A DNA stretch of 64,000 nt from Crotophaga sulcirostris (taxonomy: Eukaryota; Chordata; Aves; Cuculiformes; Crotophagidae). Location: contig VYZB01000538.1 in the NCBI GenBank assembly GCA_013397455.1, forward strand, positions 422,555 to 486,554, given 5' to 3'. This document shows positions 44,664 to 55,464 of the stretch, one piece after another. The translations under genes and the position numbers were made by a program. Numbering within the stretch: the stretch's first letter is position 1; every line of letters starts with the position of its first letter. The notes under the pieces were generated by a model. It searched no databases and was not told the DNA's origin. It was given only the letters and a program-made list of their open reading frames with translations.

Positions 44664-45128
44664 TGTATTTCTAGCGCTGGGTGCGTAAGAGGATGGACCC
44701 TCCCCTATGCACACTGTTCGGTCCTGCTCGAGTACATTTATTTAGGATACATATACATATTCAACTAAGTTCCAATAGTTCATTTGCATTTGTTACTCCC
44801 GCCCCGTCCCATACATGCACACCACCCACCGGAGAGTCTTCTCAGGGGTTGCAGGAGGAGGGCAGGCAGCCTCCCTCAGTGTTGAACATTTGACAGACCC
44901 TCCTTTCTTTGTTCCTGTGTCTGTTTTCTTTAACTATAAGCTGACAGATAAACTTCCCCAACTTTGGAAAGGAGGGGAGACCACTATCTAGACAATTAGT
45001 TCTTAACAGCTTTGCTAAAGTCCGTGGTCCACACAGCACCTCCCTGTCTCCTTGATTTACACCTGGCTAAATCCCATCCTTACACGGCTGTGTAAATTCC
45101 TGTCTCCTTCCCCTTAATTGGGAATTTG
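44664..45128 (-). mobile_element. Probable solo LTR of an endogenous retrovirus (minus orientation, edges approximate)
   Basis: Read on the minus strand there is, in order, a GC box (44805-44798), an octamer ATGCAAAT (44789-44782), a TATA-like ATATGTATATG (44760-44750), an AATAAA (44742-44737) and then a short tail ending CACCCAGCGCTAGAAATACA. This promoter-then-poly(A) compaction is what LTRs look like. The left end begins TGTATTTC and a right end in ACA is possible at 45125-45127, but I cannot find a clear target-site duplication. No internal retroviral genes lie beside it. Confidence 0.42.
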
Positions 45129-47710
45129 AAAACTTACATTCTTCCCCACCGTCTGCTGATTTCAACTACCACAATCTGGCTGAAGCAAAACTTCTATTTA
45201 TCTATTACACTCCTATCAAACACAATGGAGGACAGAATAAATGTCCATGAACAGCAGCACCGGGCAGGGTGTGCGTCCCAGGGCGAGGGCGGCTCGGCAG
45301 CGGGTGCAGCACCCGGGCGGTCTTTGCCCCACTTTGGCCCTCCTGGGTCCTTCCACGCTGGCGATGACTCCGGTACTCCAGCCACTCTCATCCCCCTCCT
45401 GTGCTCACCTCTTTCCCACCAATTCACCAGCTGACATTAATCCTGGCAGAATGGCCTGAGCTCTGCTGTGGGTGTAGCTGGTGGGTCAAAGGTGGAGGAA
45501 GCAGTTTGCTCCGTGGACACTGATGTTCGCACGAGTTTATGGCAAAATGTTAGGGCTGGAGGGTGAGATGAAGCAGGGAAGCACTTTTTCCCTGCATGCG
45601 TCATCCACTTCTTGCCATTGGTGAAGCAGGATAGTGATTTGCAGCTCTGTGGGCTCCGCAAACACTGCCCTGCTATGTAGTGAAATTGTCTGTTTATTTA
45701 GCAAAAACCCAGAGACAAGCTAGAAAGAGCTCTGCTTGTGAACAAGGTGCTGGCACACAGGGAGCCGGCAGACCCCGCGTGGGCAGAACCAGCTGAGCTG
45801 GCCACAGTGGCAAGGGACGGCCAGGGGCACTGCAGATCCACCACTGTGTCAGCGGCTCGAGGGGAGCCATTGGCAATGGGGGAAGCTCTCCTTGTGGCCT
45901 CCACCGGCAGTTTGGACTGGACTGTATTCACCAACACCTGATCAGTGCCAAGCGGGGGAACGAGCAAAGAGGGTAAGGTGCAATGAGCCCATTAGTGCCA
46001 TTTTCATTAGAAGTGCAATGCAGCCCCAGTAAATAAATAAAGATTGGGAACATCTATTGCACTGCACCACTTACAAGAGCAGGGATGTGAGGATGGCATA
46101 ATTGGCTGGATGCAGAGTGAAATCCAGGCTCAGCGATTCCATTTTGCAGTTGGCAGCCTTCCCAAACGCGGATCAGGGAAAGCACGTTGGACTCACTTTA
46201 AAACACAGGGAGATTCTTTATCTTTTCTAATTTTTTTCTGATTTAAAGGGTAGGATTAAATTCTCACTTAATAACCCCACGGGCCAGCTCTCCCCTGCCC
46301 TGATAGCTCTGTGTAACGGCCATGATGCTGGAGAGGCACTGGGAACGCTCTTCTCTGAGCACAGTTCTAAGGGCTGTTTGTGGCTGTCAACAGACGCTGG
46401 CTGCTTGATCACCAGCCCCAGCACAAGGTTTTGCTTGGTATTTCCCAGCTCTCTTTGGAAAGCAAGCCGAATGCTTTGTGTTAGCAACTTCCAATGTTGT
46501 CATTTGTGGTTTTCCTCCTAATTAAGGATTCTGTGGAGACCCAAATGTTCCCCACTCATAAATATTCCAGCTGACTTAACTGAGCGACCCAGAGCAGGCA
46601 TTGTTTTTATGAGCAAGCTCTGCCTGTTCAATACCTTCATCTCACTCTTCCCATCGGCAGAGCTTGTTTTAAATAGCTCTACAAACGCCTCCTGTAAATA
46701 AAGCCTCTACAGAGAACAGGGAGAGGAGCCTCCCAGCAGAGTAACACACAGAGCCTCCATGCTCAAGAAGGGCTCTTTGCCCTTGTCTGCCAGATCAGCC
46801 CATTTAGACTATTTAAGTCAAGAGCAATTTTGAAAACAATCTGCTTTGCTCGAGACAGAGTCTTCATTCTGCGCAATGATGCTGACAAATGAACAGCAAG
46901 TGCAAAGGCTTATGGACAGCAAATTCTCCCCAGTCCCATCCCCACACCTCTCATGTTGCCTTACGAAAGCAGCCCCTTGCTTTATTTTCCCCAGATATTA
47001 AGCAGAAAGTGTTTTCCTTCCTGACTCCATGCTGAAGCCTTCATTTTGTGTGAAGCCTTGACAGCAAACCACAGATGAAGGGGAAGGGTGGAGGGCTGAG
47101 AAGCACTGAAATGGCACCAGCTCCTTTTTAACTGTTTTCAGTCTGCACATTTCTCTGCTTCCTGCAGTTTATTCTCTCGCTCTGATTACACGAAAACCCT
47201 AATTAAAAAGTTAATGAGGATCTGAAGGTGGGCAGACCTGTACGTGTGCCAGGCTGGCAGGGTGCAGATGGTGGCTACTGTTGCTGCGAAAAGACGTTTT
47301 GGGATGCTGCCCAGAAGAGAATGTTTACCCAGTGGTGAAAGTGTAACAGCACAGACCCGTCCCTGCAGTGGCTCCGAGTGCAGGGCAGGTGAATTGCCCT
47401 TCCATAGTTGTTTCCATTATTTCTGGTTTCCTGTGTGATCACAGTCCTTCGGAGCCATTTGAACGCAGGACAGAATGCGTCTGACTGTAACCGCAGCGCT
47501 AACACCACAAAACACAGCCCCTCCCAGGTCCCAGACCTTCCTTGTTCTGCTCAGCCCAGAGCAGACAGGCAGAGCAGCAGCAGAGCCTGTGTCTGCACCA
47601 GAGGCATGCCAGTTGGTGAGGGAAGGCTCTCCCTGGTACAGAGGGCTCTTGCTTCCACCCCTTCCCAGCAGTGGGGTCAATCCCTCACCCGCTGAAAGCA
47701 GGGGGGCTTT
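45129..47710. other. Intergenic, no supported gene; AT-rich 46.2-47.2 kb
   Basis: 45250-45450 is GC-rich with shadow frames. 46200-47230 is AT-rich unique sequence that may be conserved non-coding DNA. No repeat or coding signal was recognised. Confidence 0.45.
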
Positions 47711-48029
47711 TCACAATATTACAGTATCACAGGATCACAGTATCACAAGGCTGGAAAGGACCTCTGAGATCATCGAGTCCAAACTATAACCCAACACTAA
47801 CACCAACCCATCATCTAAACCATGGCACTGAGTGCCTCAGCCAATCTCCTCTTAAACACCTCCAGGGACGGTGACTCCACCACCTCCCCGGGCAGCGCAT
47901 TCCAATGGCCAATCACCCTTTCAGGGAAGAAATTTTTCCTAATATCAAGCCTAAACTTTCCCTGAGGAAGCTTGAGTCCATGTCCTCTAGTTCTGTCTCT
48001 GGTCACCTGAGAGAAGAGACCAACCCCTA
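47711..48029 (-). mobile_element. CR1 LINE 3' end, ATACTGTG-tail type
   Basis: Reverse copy with three tail octamers (TCACAATATTACAGTATCAC), the standard body, and truncation after GAGAAGAGACCAACCCC. Confidence 0.95.
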
Positions 48030-48187
48030 GAGAAGATGTGATCCGTACCCACTGCAGCCCCTGTGCTCATCCTCCTGCTCCCAGCAGTGGGAAGAGGTGC
48101 AGGCAGGCCAGGATGCTGGCTGCTGACCAGGCAGGTGTGGGAGAGACCAGGAGCCACAGCTTCCAAACACCTCCTATCTCCACAGGG

Positions 48188-48309
48188 AATCATAGAATCG
48201 CCTGGTTGGAAACGACCTTGGAGATCATTGAGTTCAACCGTACCTGTCCACTACTAAACCAGATCCCTGAGAAACTCATCTGCCATCTTTTAAACACCTC
48301 CAGGGATCG
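48188..48309 (-). mobile_element. CR1 LINE 3' end, third subtype, short
   Basis: AATCATAGAATCGCCTGG, GGAAACGACCTTGGAGATCA, CCACTACTAAACCAGATCCC and TTTTAAACACCTCCAGGGAT mark a CR1 subtype distinct from the other copies. It is truncated at 120 bases. Confidence 0.92.
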
Positions 48310-50338
48310 AGACTCATATTCAGCAGACTGTCAACCAACAAGTTGGGCTGGAGAGGGAAGGTGGGGTGGATGGAAGTCTCCAACAGACCCAGCTGGCAAA
48401 CATCTCCTGACTGAGTCATCTACCACAGCAAATAGTGATGGGATGTGGAGGGAGGGTCACTGCGGCATTAACTGGATTCTTCCCTGCGTACAGCACCCCG
48501 AGCACTCCTTTTCTGCTTGGGAGGATGGTGGCTTCCTAGAGATGGGGAACCCACAAGGAAGTGGGGGGTGTTAAGGATAGATCTACCCTTCAGCCAGGAG
48601 CTGCTCCCAGCTCAGTCACACCTCTCTCTTAAAGTGCGGAGGTGCTATTTGGCTGCCCCTTTGCTGGCAGAATCAAAAACCAGCATCTCAGCAAAGAAGC
48701 CGAGGCCCAAGGTCCAGTAAGCACTAGAGTGAAAGAACAAAGAATAAACTAAAAAGAAATGTAGTAAGCAAGAGAGGTGACCCGGACCTTGGCTCCCGAA
48801 TAACATTACACTTAATAAAACTCGTATGAATGCTAAAGCCAAGAGTGGGTGCTTAACACTGGACATATTCTGGAGGTGACCCAATGGATTGCCTTGTTCT
48901 TAGGAGCAGCCTGTACATCAGAAGGGACAACAGGAGCTCAGAGATGTAGCTGGACTGTGGGCCTGAGGACAGTTCTTTGTTGGACTGCTCCTCCTGGAGC
49001 TCCCTTGCTTCTGCTGGAAGTGGACACAGCCAGCATAGCTCCAGAGCACATCGTGCTACATGGTCATCTGTATTCCTCAGCAGCTTCTGCAAGGGGACAA
49101 GTCGACCCGTGAAACCTGAATTCAGAGCAGAAGGGCCATCGATGTGCTGTTCTACAGCGCTGGCAGGGTTGAAAAGAAGTAGAGGCAACCTGGTGCTGCT
49201 TCCAATCCTGCTGCCATCACCCGTGAAGCAGCGCTGCGTTGACTGGCAGTCCTTTGCACGGGCGAAGGTCAACCTTCTCTGTCTTCTGGGAGAAAATGTT
49301 CTTCCTACTTGAGGGTGCCTGAATTTCACTGGTGTATCCAGGAGTTCACCAGCCAGTGTGAGAACTTAGCTGAAAGGAAGTGCTGCCTGTGAGGGTGAAA
49401 GAGGTGAGATCACGATGTGGATGCAAGAAGGAGATGACAGGATAAGTACCAGAGGGTTAGCTCGAGCAGCAGATCTGCATCTAACCAGCTGCAGTGCCTG
49501 CAAGGCAGAACAGCAGCACTTGTTGCAGCAGTCTAGTCACCAGGAGCACAAACATAAATAAAATTAGGGAACAATCTAAAATAATAAAGCGAGCTACAGA
49601 CCTTGACTATGAGTTTTATTGACAGTGGCACAATGCAGTTAACGAAATGACATAACAGGAGTACATAATGCATTCATCAGCCTTCGCAGTCGAGGACAGA
49701 CTTCACAGCAGTCCTCCCACGCCGAGTGCAGTGCCTTTAAAGAGATAAAACAGGGCTGCTGTGAATGAAACAGAAACAGGAGGCTGGAGCGGACACCAGG
49801 GAATAACAGCCGTTACACAACAATCCAAACTTTTCCATACAAAGAAAAATGTACAATACCAAAATTAACTTGCAGGTTAAAAATAGAAGCTGAGAAACCC
49901 GTTTCAAGTTGTCATTGCCCTTTTTACTGCATTGACGACCATACACTGACCCCCTCAGCGTGCATCTTTGGCCCACAGCAATGCACACTATGTTATTAAT
50001 CCTCTAAGAAGTGGACAAAAATACCCTTACTGGCCATGCTGCGTTGTCATAACTGCTCATTGTTAATAATGCAGGGTCTTCTTCAGGTGGAAAATACTTT
50101 AAACCATCTGTGCTGACAGAAAGACAACTGATATTGCAACAGATTTCCGGAGACCACTGTTCGTTTGTCCAGGGCATCCATTCATGTTACAGGTGAAGAA
50201 CACAGCGTTCATTTTTCACCAGCATTAATTAGAGCGATAAAGGCCAACTGAAACTGGACTGCAAATGCTTGTGGCAGTGTGCAAGCTGGATGCCAAGAGG
50301 ACAAGAAGTTCCTTGTGGTAACAAACCCACTGAGACAG
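48310..50338. other. Unassigned region upstream of TNRC6A with poly(A) signals on both strands
   Basis: No gene is supported. A 158-codon minus frame (48853-49329) is unrecognised. AATAAA occurs on + at 48814-48819 and 49583-49588, and on - at 49620-49615, the latter followed by T-rich sequence in its own direction. 49740-50200 has the AT-rich look of a 3' UTR read on the minus strand. Confidence 0.4.
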
Positions 50339-50622
50339 CATGGGCTTAATTTAAATGGGAAAATACCCACCTCGAGCTGAAAGAGGGGAGATTGAGATGA
50401 GATCTTAGGGAGAAATGTTTTGCTGTGAAGGTGGGGAGGCCCTGGCCCAGATTGTTCAGGGAAGCTGTGGCTGTCCCATCCCTGGAGGTGTTCAAGGCCT
50501 GGTTGGATGGGGCTTGGAGCCCCCTGATCCAGTGGGAGATGTCCCTGCCCATGGCAGGGGGATTGGAACTGGATGGGCTTTGAGGTCCCTTCCAACCCAA
50601 ACCATTCTGTGATTTCTATGAT
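50339..50622 (+). mobile_element. CR1 LINE 3' end with non-standard 5' module
   Basis: Starts with CATGGGCTTAATTTAAATGG, as in the copy at 38086, then GCTGAAAGAGGGGAGATTGA and the standard GGTTGGAACTGGATGGGCTT body, ending ACCATTCTGTGATTTCTATG. Confidence 0.94.
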
Positions 50623-51016
50623 CAAACAAACACCCTGCAAAACATCTTCAGTGAAACATGAGAGTAACTTTTTTAATGGGAAGTGAAAACCCTCTGGACT
50701 AGAAGTTCCTCCCCTTGCCTTCTCCACCAGCTCCACCCGCAAAGGTGCAGAGCTTTTATTACTTTATTTTTATTTCTTATTCTGTGGACTCGGGCGATGA
50801 CGCTGAAACCGCCTCCCTCTCCCTGTGCGGGATTTCCCGGTTCCTCCCGGCGCACTGCCTGGGCCGCGGGCGCTTTCCCGCCCAGCGCTCCCAGTTCCCC
50901 CACTCCCCGCCGCGGGAGCCAGGCGGCGCCCCGGAAGCGGCGGCCGCGCGGGGCGAGGTTACGGTTCCGGTTCCGGTGCGGCGCGGCCAGACGCGGCCCG
51001 GGTGAGGCGGCAGGAA

Positions 51017-51079
51017 ATGGCGGCGGTGCTGCAGCAGCCGGGCCCTCCCGCTCCGCAGCGCCGGGCCCAGGCCGCCTAG
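51017..51079 (+). CDS. Upstream ORF (20 codons) in the probable TNRC6A leader
   Basis: ATG in strong context (G at -3, G at +4) within the YY1-type motif opens a 20-residue frame, MAAVLQQPGPPAPQRRAQAA, ending with TAG at 51077. It ends 64 bases before the probable main start at 51144. If transcription begins upstream, it should lower main-frame initiation. Whether it lies in the leader depends on the unknown start site. Confidence 0.4.
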   Translation: MAAVLQQPGPPAPQRRAQAA

Positions 51080-51143
51080 AGCCGCCACAGCGCCGGGCCC
51101 GGCCCGCAGCCGCGCCGGGACCGAACCCGAGCACTTTACATAC

Positions 51144-51146
51144 ATG
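51144..51146 (+). CDS. TNRC6A: TNRC6A probable initiation codon at gap edge (coding exon 1, truncated by the gap)
   Basis: The last three bases before the gap are ATG (ACTTTACATACATG). Exon 2 begins with an A that needs two preceding bases to complete a codon, and the known protein starts Met-Arg-Glu-Leu-Glu. An exon ending ATG-AG joined to exon 2 gives exactly this, so the missing AG and donor are predicted to be the first hidden bases. Start context is weak (T at -3). Confidence 0.5.
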
Positions 51147-51836
51147 NNNNNNNNNNNNNNNNNNNNNNNNNNNNNNNNNNNNNNNNNNNNNNNNNNNNNN
51201 NNNNNNNNNNNNNNNNNNNNNNNNNNNNNNNNNNNNNNNNNNNNNNNNNNNNNNNNNNNNNNNNNNNNNNNNNNNNNNNNNNNNNNNNNNNNNNNNNNNN
51301 NNNNNNNNNNNNNNNNNNNNNNNNNNNNNNNNNNNNNNNNNNNNNNNNNNNNNNNNNNNNNNNNNNNNNNNNNNNNNNNNNNNNNNNNNNNNNNNNNNNN
51401 NNNNNNNNNNNNNNNNNNNNNNNNNNNNNNNNNNNNNNNNNNNNNNNNNNNNNNNNNNNNNNNNNNNNNNNNNNNNNNNNNNNNNNNNNNNNNNNNNNNN
51501 NNNNNNNNNNNNNNNNNNNNNNNNNNNNNNNNNNNNNNNNNNNNNNNNNNNNNNNNNNNNNNNNNNNNNNNNNNNNNNNNNNNNNNNNNNNNNNNNNNNN
51601 NNNNNNNNNNNNNNNNNNNNNNNNNNNNNNNNNNNNNNNNNNNNNNNNNNNNNNNNNNNNNNNNNNNNNNNNNNNNNNNNNNNNNNNNNNNNNNNNNNNN
51701 NNNNNNNNNNNNNNNNNNNNNNNNNNNNNNNNNNNNNNNNNNNNNNNNNNNNNNNNNNNNNNNNNNNNNNNNNNNNNNNNNNNNNNNNNNNNNNNNNNNN
51801 NNNNNNNNNNNNNNNNNNNNNNNNNNNNNNNNNNNN
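51147..51836. other. Assembly gap (690 N)
   Basis: A run of 690 N directly after a CpG island, a common failure point in avian assemblies. It hides the exon 1 donor and the start of intron 1. Open frames crossing it are artefacts. Confidence 0.99.
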
Positions 51837-51882
51837 TTTTTTTCTTTGTTGACATGGAAACCAACACCACTTTCTGTTCCAG

Positions 51883-51930
51883 AGAATTGGAAGCTAAAGC
51901 TACCAAAGAAGTCGAAAGAAAACTAAGCAG
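51883..51930 (+). CDS. TNRC6A: TNRC6A coding exon 2
   Basis: TNRC6A (GW182) is the cytoplasmic/P-body scaffold that binds Argonaute through GW repeats and recruits CCR4-NOT and PAN2-PAN3 for miRNA silencing. This 48-base exon has acceptor TTTCTGTTCCAG and donor GTAAGG. Read in phase it gives RELEAKATKEVERKLS and the first two bases of an Arg codon, matching the N terminus I recall for vertebrate TNRC6A. An in-frame ATG at 51854 lies upstream of the acceptor and could only be used by a transcript starting in intron 1. Confidence 0.93.
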
Positions 51931-53583
51931 GTAAGGTGCTTGTTTAAATTCCCTCCTACAATTCAGAGCAGGAGTTGGCCTGGGGCTATGAATTCTTGTG
52001 GGTTTTATCTGCAGCTCTGATCTTGTGTTAATTGTAAGGGTAAAAAAACTTGAATTTGAAAATGTGCTTCTTTATTGCCTGGAGAAATGTCTACCATTTT
52101 AGTCTATCCTATAGGATAAACATCTTTATAGCATGGTTTCTTCTGCGTCATAACAATATCAGATTCTGGAATAGAATTTCTTCAATAGGGTGGGGTTTTG
52201 AGGAGAAAAATAACTTCCTTTTCTGTCCCAAGTTGTAGCAACTAACAATAACTGAAAAAAATCAGTGAAGGGTTTGTTTCTTTTTTTTCCTCTACAGTTC
52301 AGGCAAATATTGTTGGGAGGCAAGAAATGGTTTTGGCAAGGAGCTTGCTTTGGGCTTCGATGAGCTGTGTATTGCTGTATAACTATCCAGGTTTGCCTCT
52401 TTCTCCACAAATGGTTAAAGCCACTGACTTTCCCATTAGCGTGTGGTTTTTATTTGAGAACTTTGTGGAACAGGCAGTTTCTTTTTCAGATCACTTCGCT
52501 TGGGAGTTAATAGTTCAGTTGAATTAAGAATTCTGTGCTAACTGTACACATGACTTTTGTGTTCAAGCAGTTGTTCCTTCTGCACTGTTTGTTTTTAGTG
52601 CAGTGCCTTTCTCACAAATCTCTGCCTCTCACTGCTGTTTACTTTCTTTGTTTTTGACTTTTGCCCCACTTTCTTTATGTGTTTGTTTTCAATTAGACCT
52701 TAAAGGGACTTTTGCTCCCAGGCTTTTAAGGGCTGTTTGAAATATGCTGAAACCTGGAGTGTACCTGGGAAGATATTAGCTTCTGGTTCACTGCTTTTTT
52801 TCTCATTTGCCATGCCTAATCGGCCTCCAGCTTCCAGTCTGATTTATGATCGCGCTTTGCAAACCGACTGGTCCTGCTGTCAGTGCCTCTCTTCTGTTTT
52901 CTGGTTAAGCATGAATATTTTTTCCCATTTATTGAAATGTATGGAATCTTTGAAGGCACACTTATCATATTACTTTAACTGCAGTGTCAAGGTCACTGTT
53001 AAATGGACTTTACTCAAAGGGGATGATTTCACACTGCAACTGTTCTAACAATCTGCCCACAAAAGGTACCAAAACACTGTGTAAAAGAACTGGAATGGTT
53101 GGCAATGGTTGGAAAGCTCTAGGTGCACACATGCTGTCAGGAGCAGTTTCAGAACTGTTTTGTTGAGGTGGACAGAGTGCTAAGCGACAAGCAGTATTCC
53201 GGTGGAAGCAGATCTCGGCGTGTTCATGGCCTTCCCAGGAAGCTCTTGCTGGGTTGGCAAGTAGGGACAGTGGGTAATGTGAACTGTGGAACTGCCCCAG
53301 CTTGGCAGGCTGGGATGGCACAAGGTTCACAGGGTGGATTCTGATACGGAATGGATCTCTGTGTTTTCTGACTAAGGGGTATATGTGTTGTTCATTTAAA
53401 AGACTCAGAACTGGTTTTAAGTTAACATTAATGTACCACTTGTTTTCAGAAATGTGTTCTCACTGGGTTATGTTTGGTGAGTTAGTTAGCACGTGAGTGC
53501 ACGGCCTGATAAAACAGTCATGCCTGCCCTGGGCAGGCCTGATTAGTTGTGATACTGAACTCAACAGACAGACTCGTCCTTTC

Positions 53584-54119
53584 ACACAGTATCACAGTAT
53601 TACAAGGGTGGAAAGGACCTTTGAAATCATCAAGTCCAACCTATAACCCAACACTAACACCAACCCATCATCTAAACCATGGCACTGAGTGTCTCATCCA
53701 ATCTCCTCTTAAACACCTCCAGGGTCAGCGACTCCACCACCTCCCCAGGCAGTGCATTCCAATGGCCAATCACCCTTTCAGGGAAGAATTTTTTCCTAAT
53801 TTTTTTTTTCCTAATTTTTTCCTAAGCCTAAACCTCCCCTGACAAAGCTTGAGTCCATGTCCTCTAGTTCTGTCACTGGTCACCTGAGAGAAGAGACCAA
53901 CCCCTGCCTGACTACAACCTGCTTTTAGGCAGTTGTAGAGAGCAATAAGGTCACCCCTGAGCCTCCTCCAGGCTAAACAGCTCCAGCTGCCTCAGTCGTT
54001 GCTCATAGGGCTTGTGCTCCAAACCCTTCACCATCTTTGTTGGTCTCCTCTGGACACACTCCAGTATCCTGACATGTTTCTCAAACTGAGGGGCCCAGAA
54101 CTGCACATAGGACTCAAGG
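53584..54119 (-). mobile_element. CR1 LINE 3' region, ATACTGTG-tail type, longest copy
   Basis: Reverse copy from CACACAGTATCACAG to GGGGCCCAGAACTGCACATA, about 535 bases. It contains a private insertion in which the TTTTTTCCTAA segment is repeated three times (53786-53826). Lies in TNRC6A intron 2 in antisense orientation. Confidence 0.95.
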
Positions 54120-55464
54120 ATTTTTACTTTCTCTTAAGGTCATTATTTTTTATCTTATTGAATTTGCAGTGACCCAAATTGTAAAAGAGCCAAAGCCTTT
54201 TCCTGGGAAAGGTGTGCAGCCCTGTACTGCAGTTTGTCTCAATATATGAGTGATATGCAGACTGCAGACTCCATGGGATACTCGCTTCCTGTGTGTTCTG
54301 ACCTCACCTTTGGAGTTTATGCTTATAAATCAACACATAGCAAATATTATTCTTTATCTTAACAGGAATATTGACCCAGGTTGAGTTTGTGGTAGGATAA
54401 ACATCACAGGTTTCGCTGCAGCTTGTATATACACTTGGAACCATTACTGTTTCAAAGTTGGGAAAAGCAATTGGCTTGTTTGGCCTTTTGGAAAAGAGTC
54501 TTCATTTGGTCTATTTTCTCTTGGAAGTGCACATGTGCTGTTCTTAGGCAAATATTCCTGGTCTCAGAAATAAGCACGGTGCATGATTTACAGAAGTAAT
54601 CCAGATGAATCTGTTGCCTGCTGTATTGTTGCACTGTGCTCCCAGTTAATGTGACCGGGTCCATTGGCCACTGAGCAAGAACTGCCCAGTATTACCTGGA
54701 GTGCTGCAAGGGTTGCGCTGGCTAAAGTCAAAACCAGTAAATGTCATCATTTAATACTGCTGATCTAAGAAGTAACTTGTAATTCTGTTTGGTAAGCAAG
54801 GCTTTCCTGCCTCACTTATGTGGAACTGAGAGAAGGTAAATATCTGAAATAAGTTTACGGGTGTTTGCCTCTCACCTCACAAGGCTGCAAATTACAGGGA
54901 AGGTTTGCACACAGCTGTCATTCACTGCTGTTTCTACTCTGGGGATTCCATCTGCAGTGGCTGCAGACTGTCCGTGTTCTGGGAGAGCAGACTTACCTGA
55001 AATCCCCTACACCTCAAGGTTTCATCCATGTTTTCTACCAAGTTACTGCTATACCATTGTATTTCTGTTTAACTCTTCCGTGTTAGAATAACCACTGTAT
55101 TTCCATGAGTCTTTGAATTTGCTCTAGGAAAAAATGAGACTGCTCAGTGACAGGGGCATAGAGAAACCGTGAGAAATGTGGTCTTTTCTGTTGGGTTTGG
55201 GGAGTTATGTGTTTTTTTCCTCAACTTCCTACGGGAGGTGACTACTGTCACATGGGGACAGCGTTCTGTCCATACTTGTCAAGACCTTTAGAGGTACTTA
55301 GGCAAATTATGCGTTCCTTTCTCCTCTACACACCCTGTTTCAGGTCATGTGGAATTGTCAGGTTGTCCCCATGAGGTAACTTGCATTTACCTTTCCTTTT
55401 GCTTGTTGTGAAGCAGACCCTCTGTGCAGTGCAGTTCCTTAATGAAACTGGAGCAGGCTAAAGG

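Larger units (their letters stand above)
50800..51146 (+). promoter_or_regulatory. TNRC6A: CpG-island promoter of TNRC6A
   Basis: CpG-dense sequence begins near 50800 and runs into the assembly gap. Motifs visible include a CRE-like GATGACGC, ETS-type CCCGGAAGCGG (near 50930), TTCCGGTTCCGG (near 50965) and a YY1-type AAATGGCGGC (51016-51025). This is the makeup of a housekeeping, TATA-less promoter. The exact start site cannot be read; YY1 motifs usually sit just downstream of it. Confidence 0.8.

Noticed and set aside
1863..50338. Hidden protein-coding gene between RBBP6 and TNRC6A
   Set aside because: No frame shows domain content, phase-matched exons or conserved motifs. The human interval, as I recall it, also lacks a protein-coding gene here.
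50683..51852. 389-codon + frame across the gap, and similar N-spanning frames (51136-51926, 14672-15118)
   Set aside because: The frames are kept open only by N bases.
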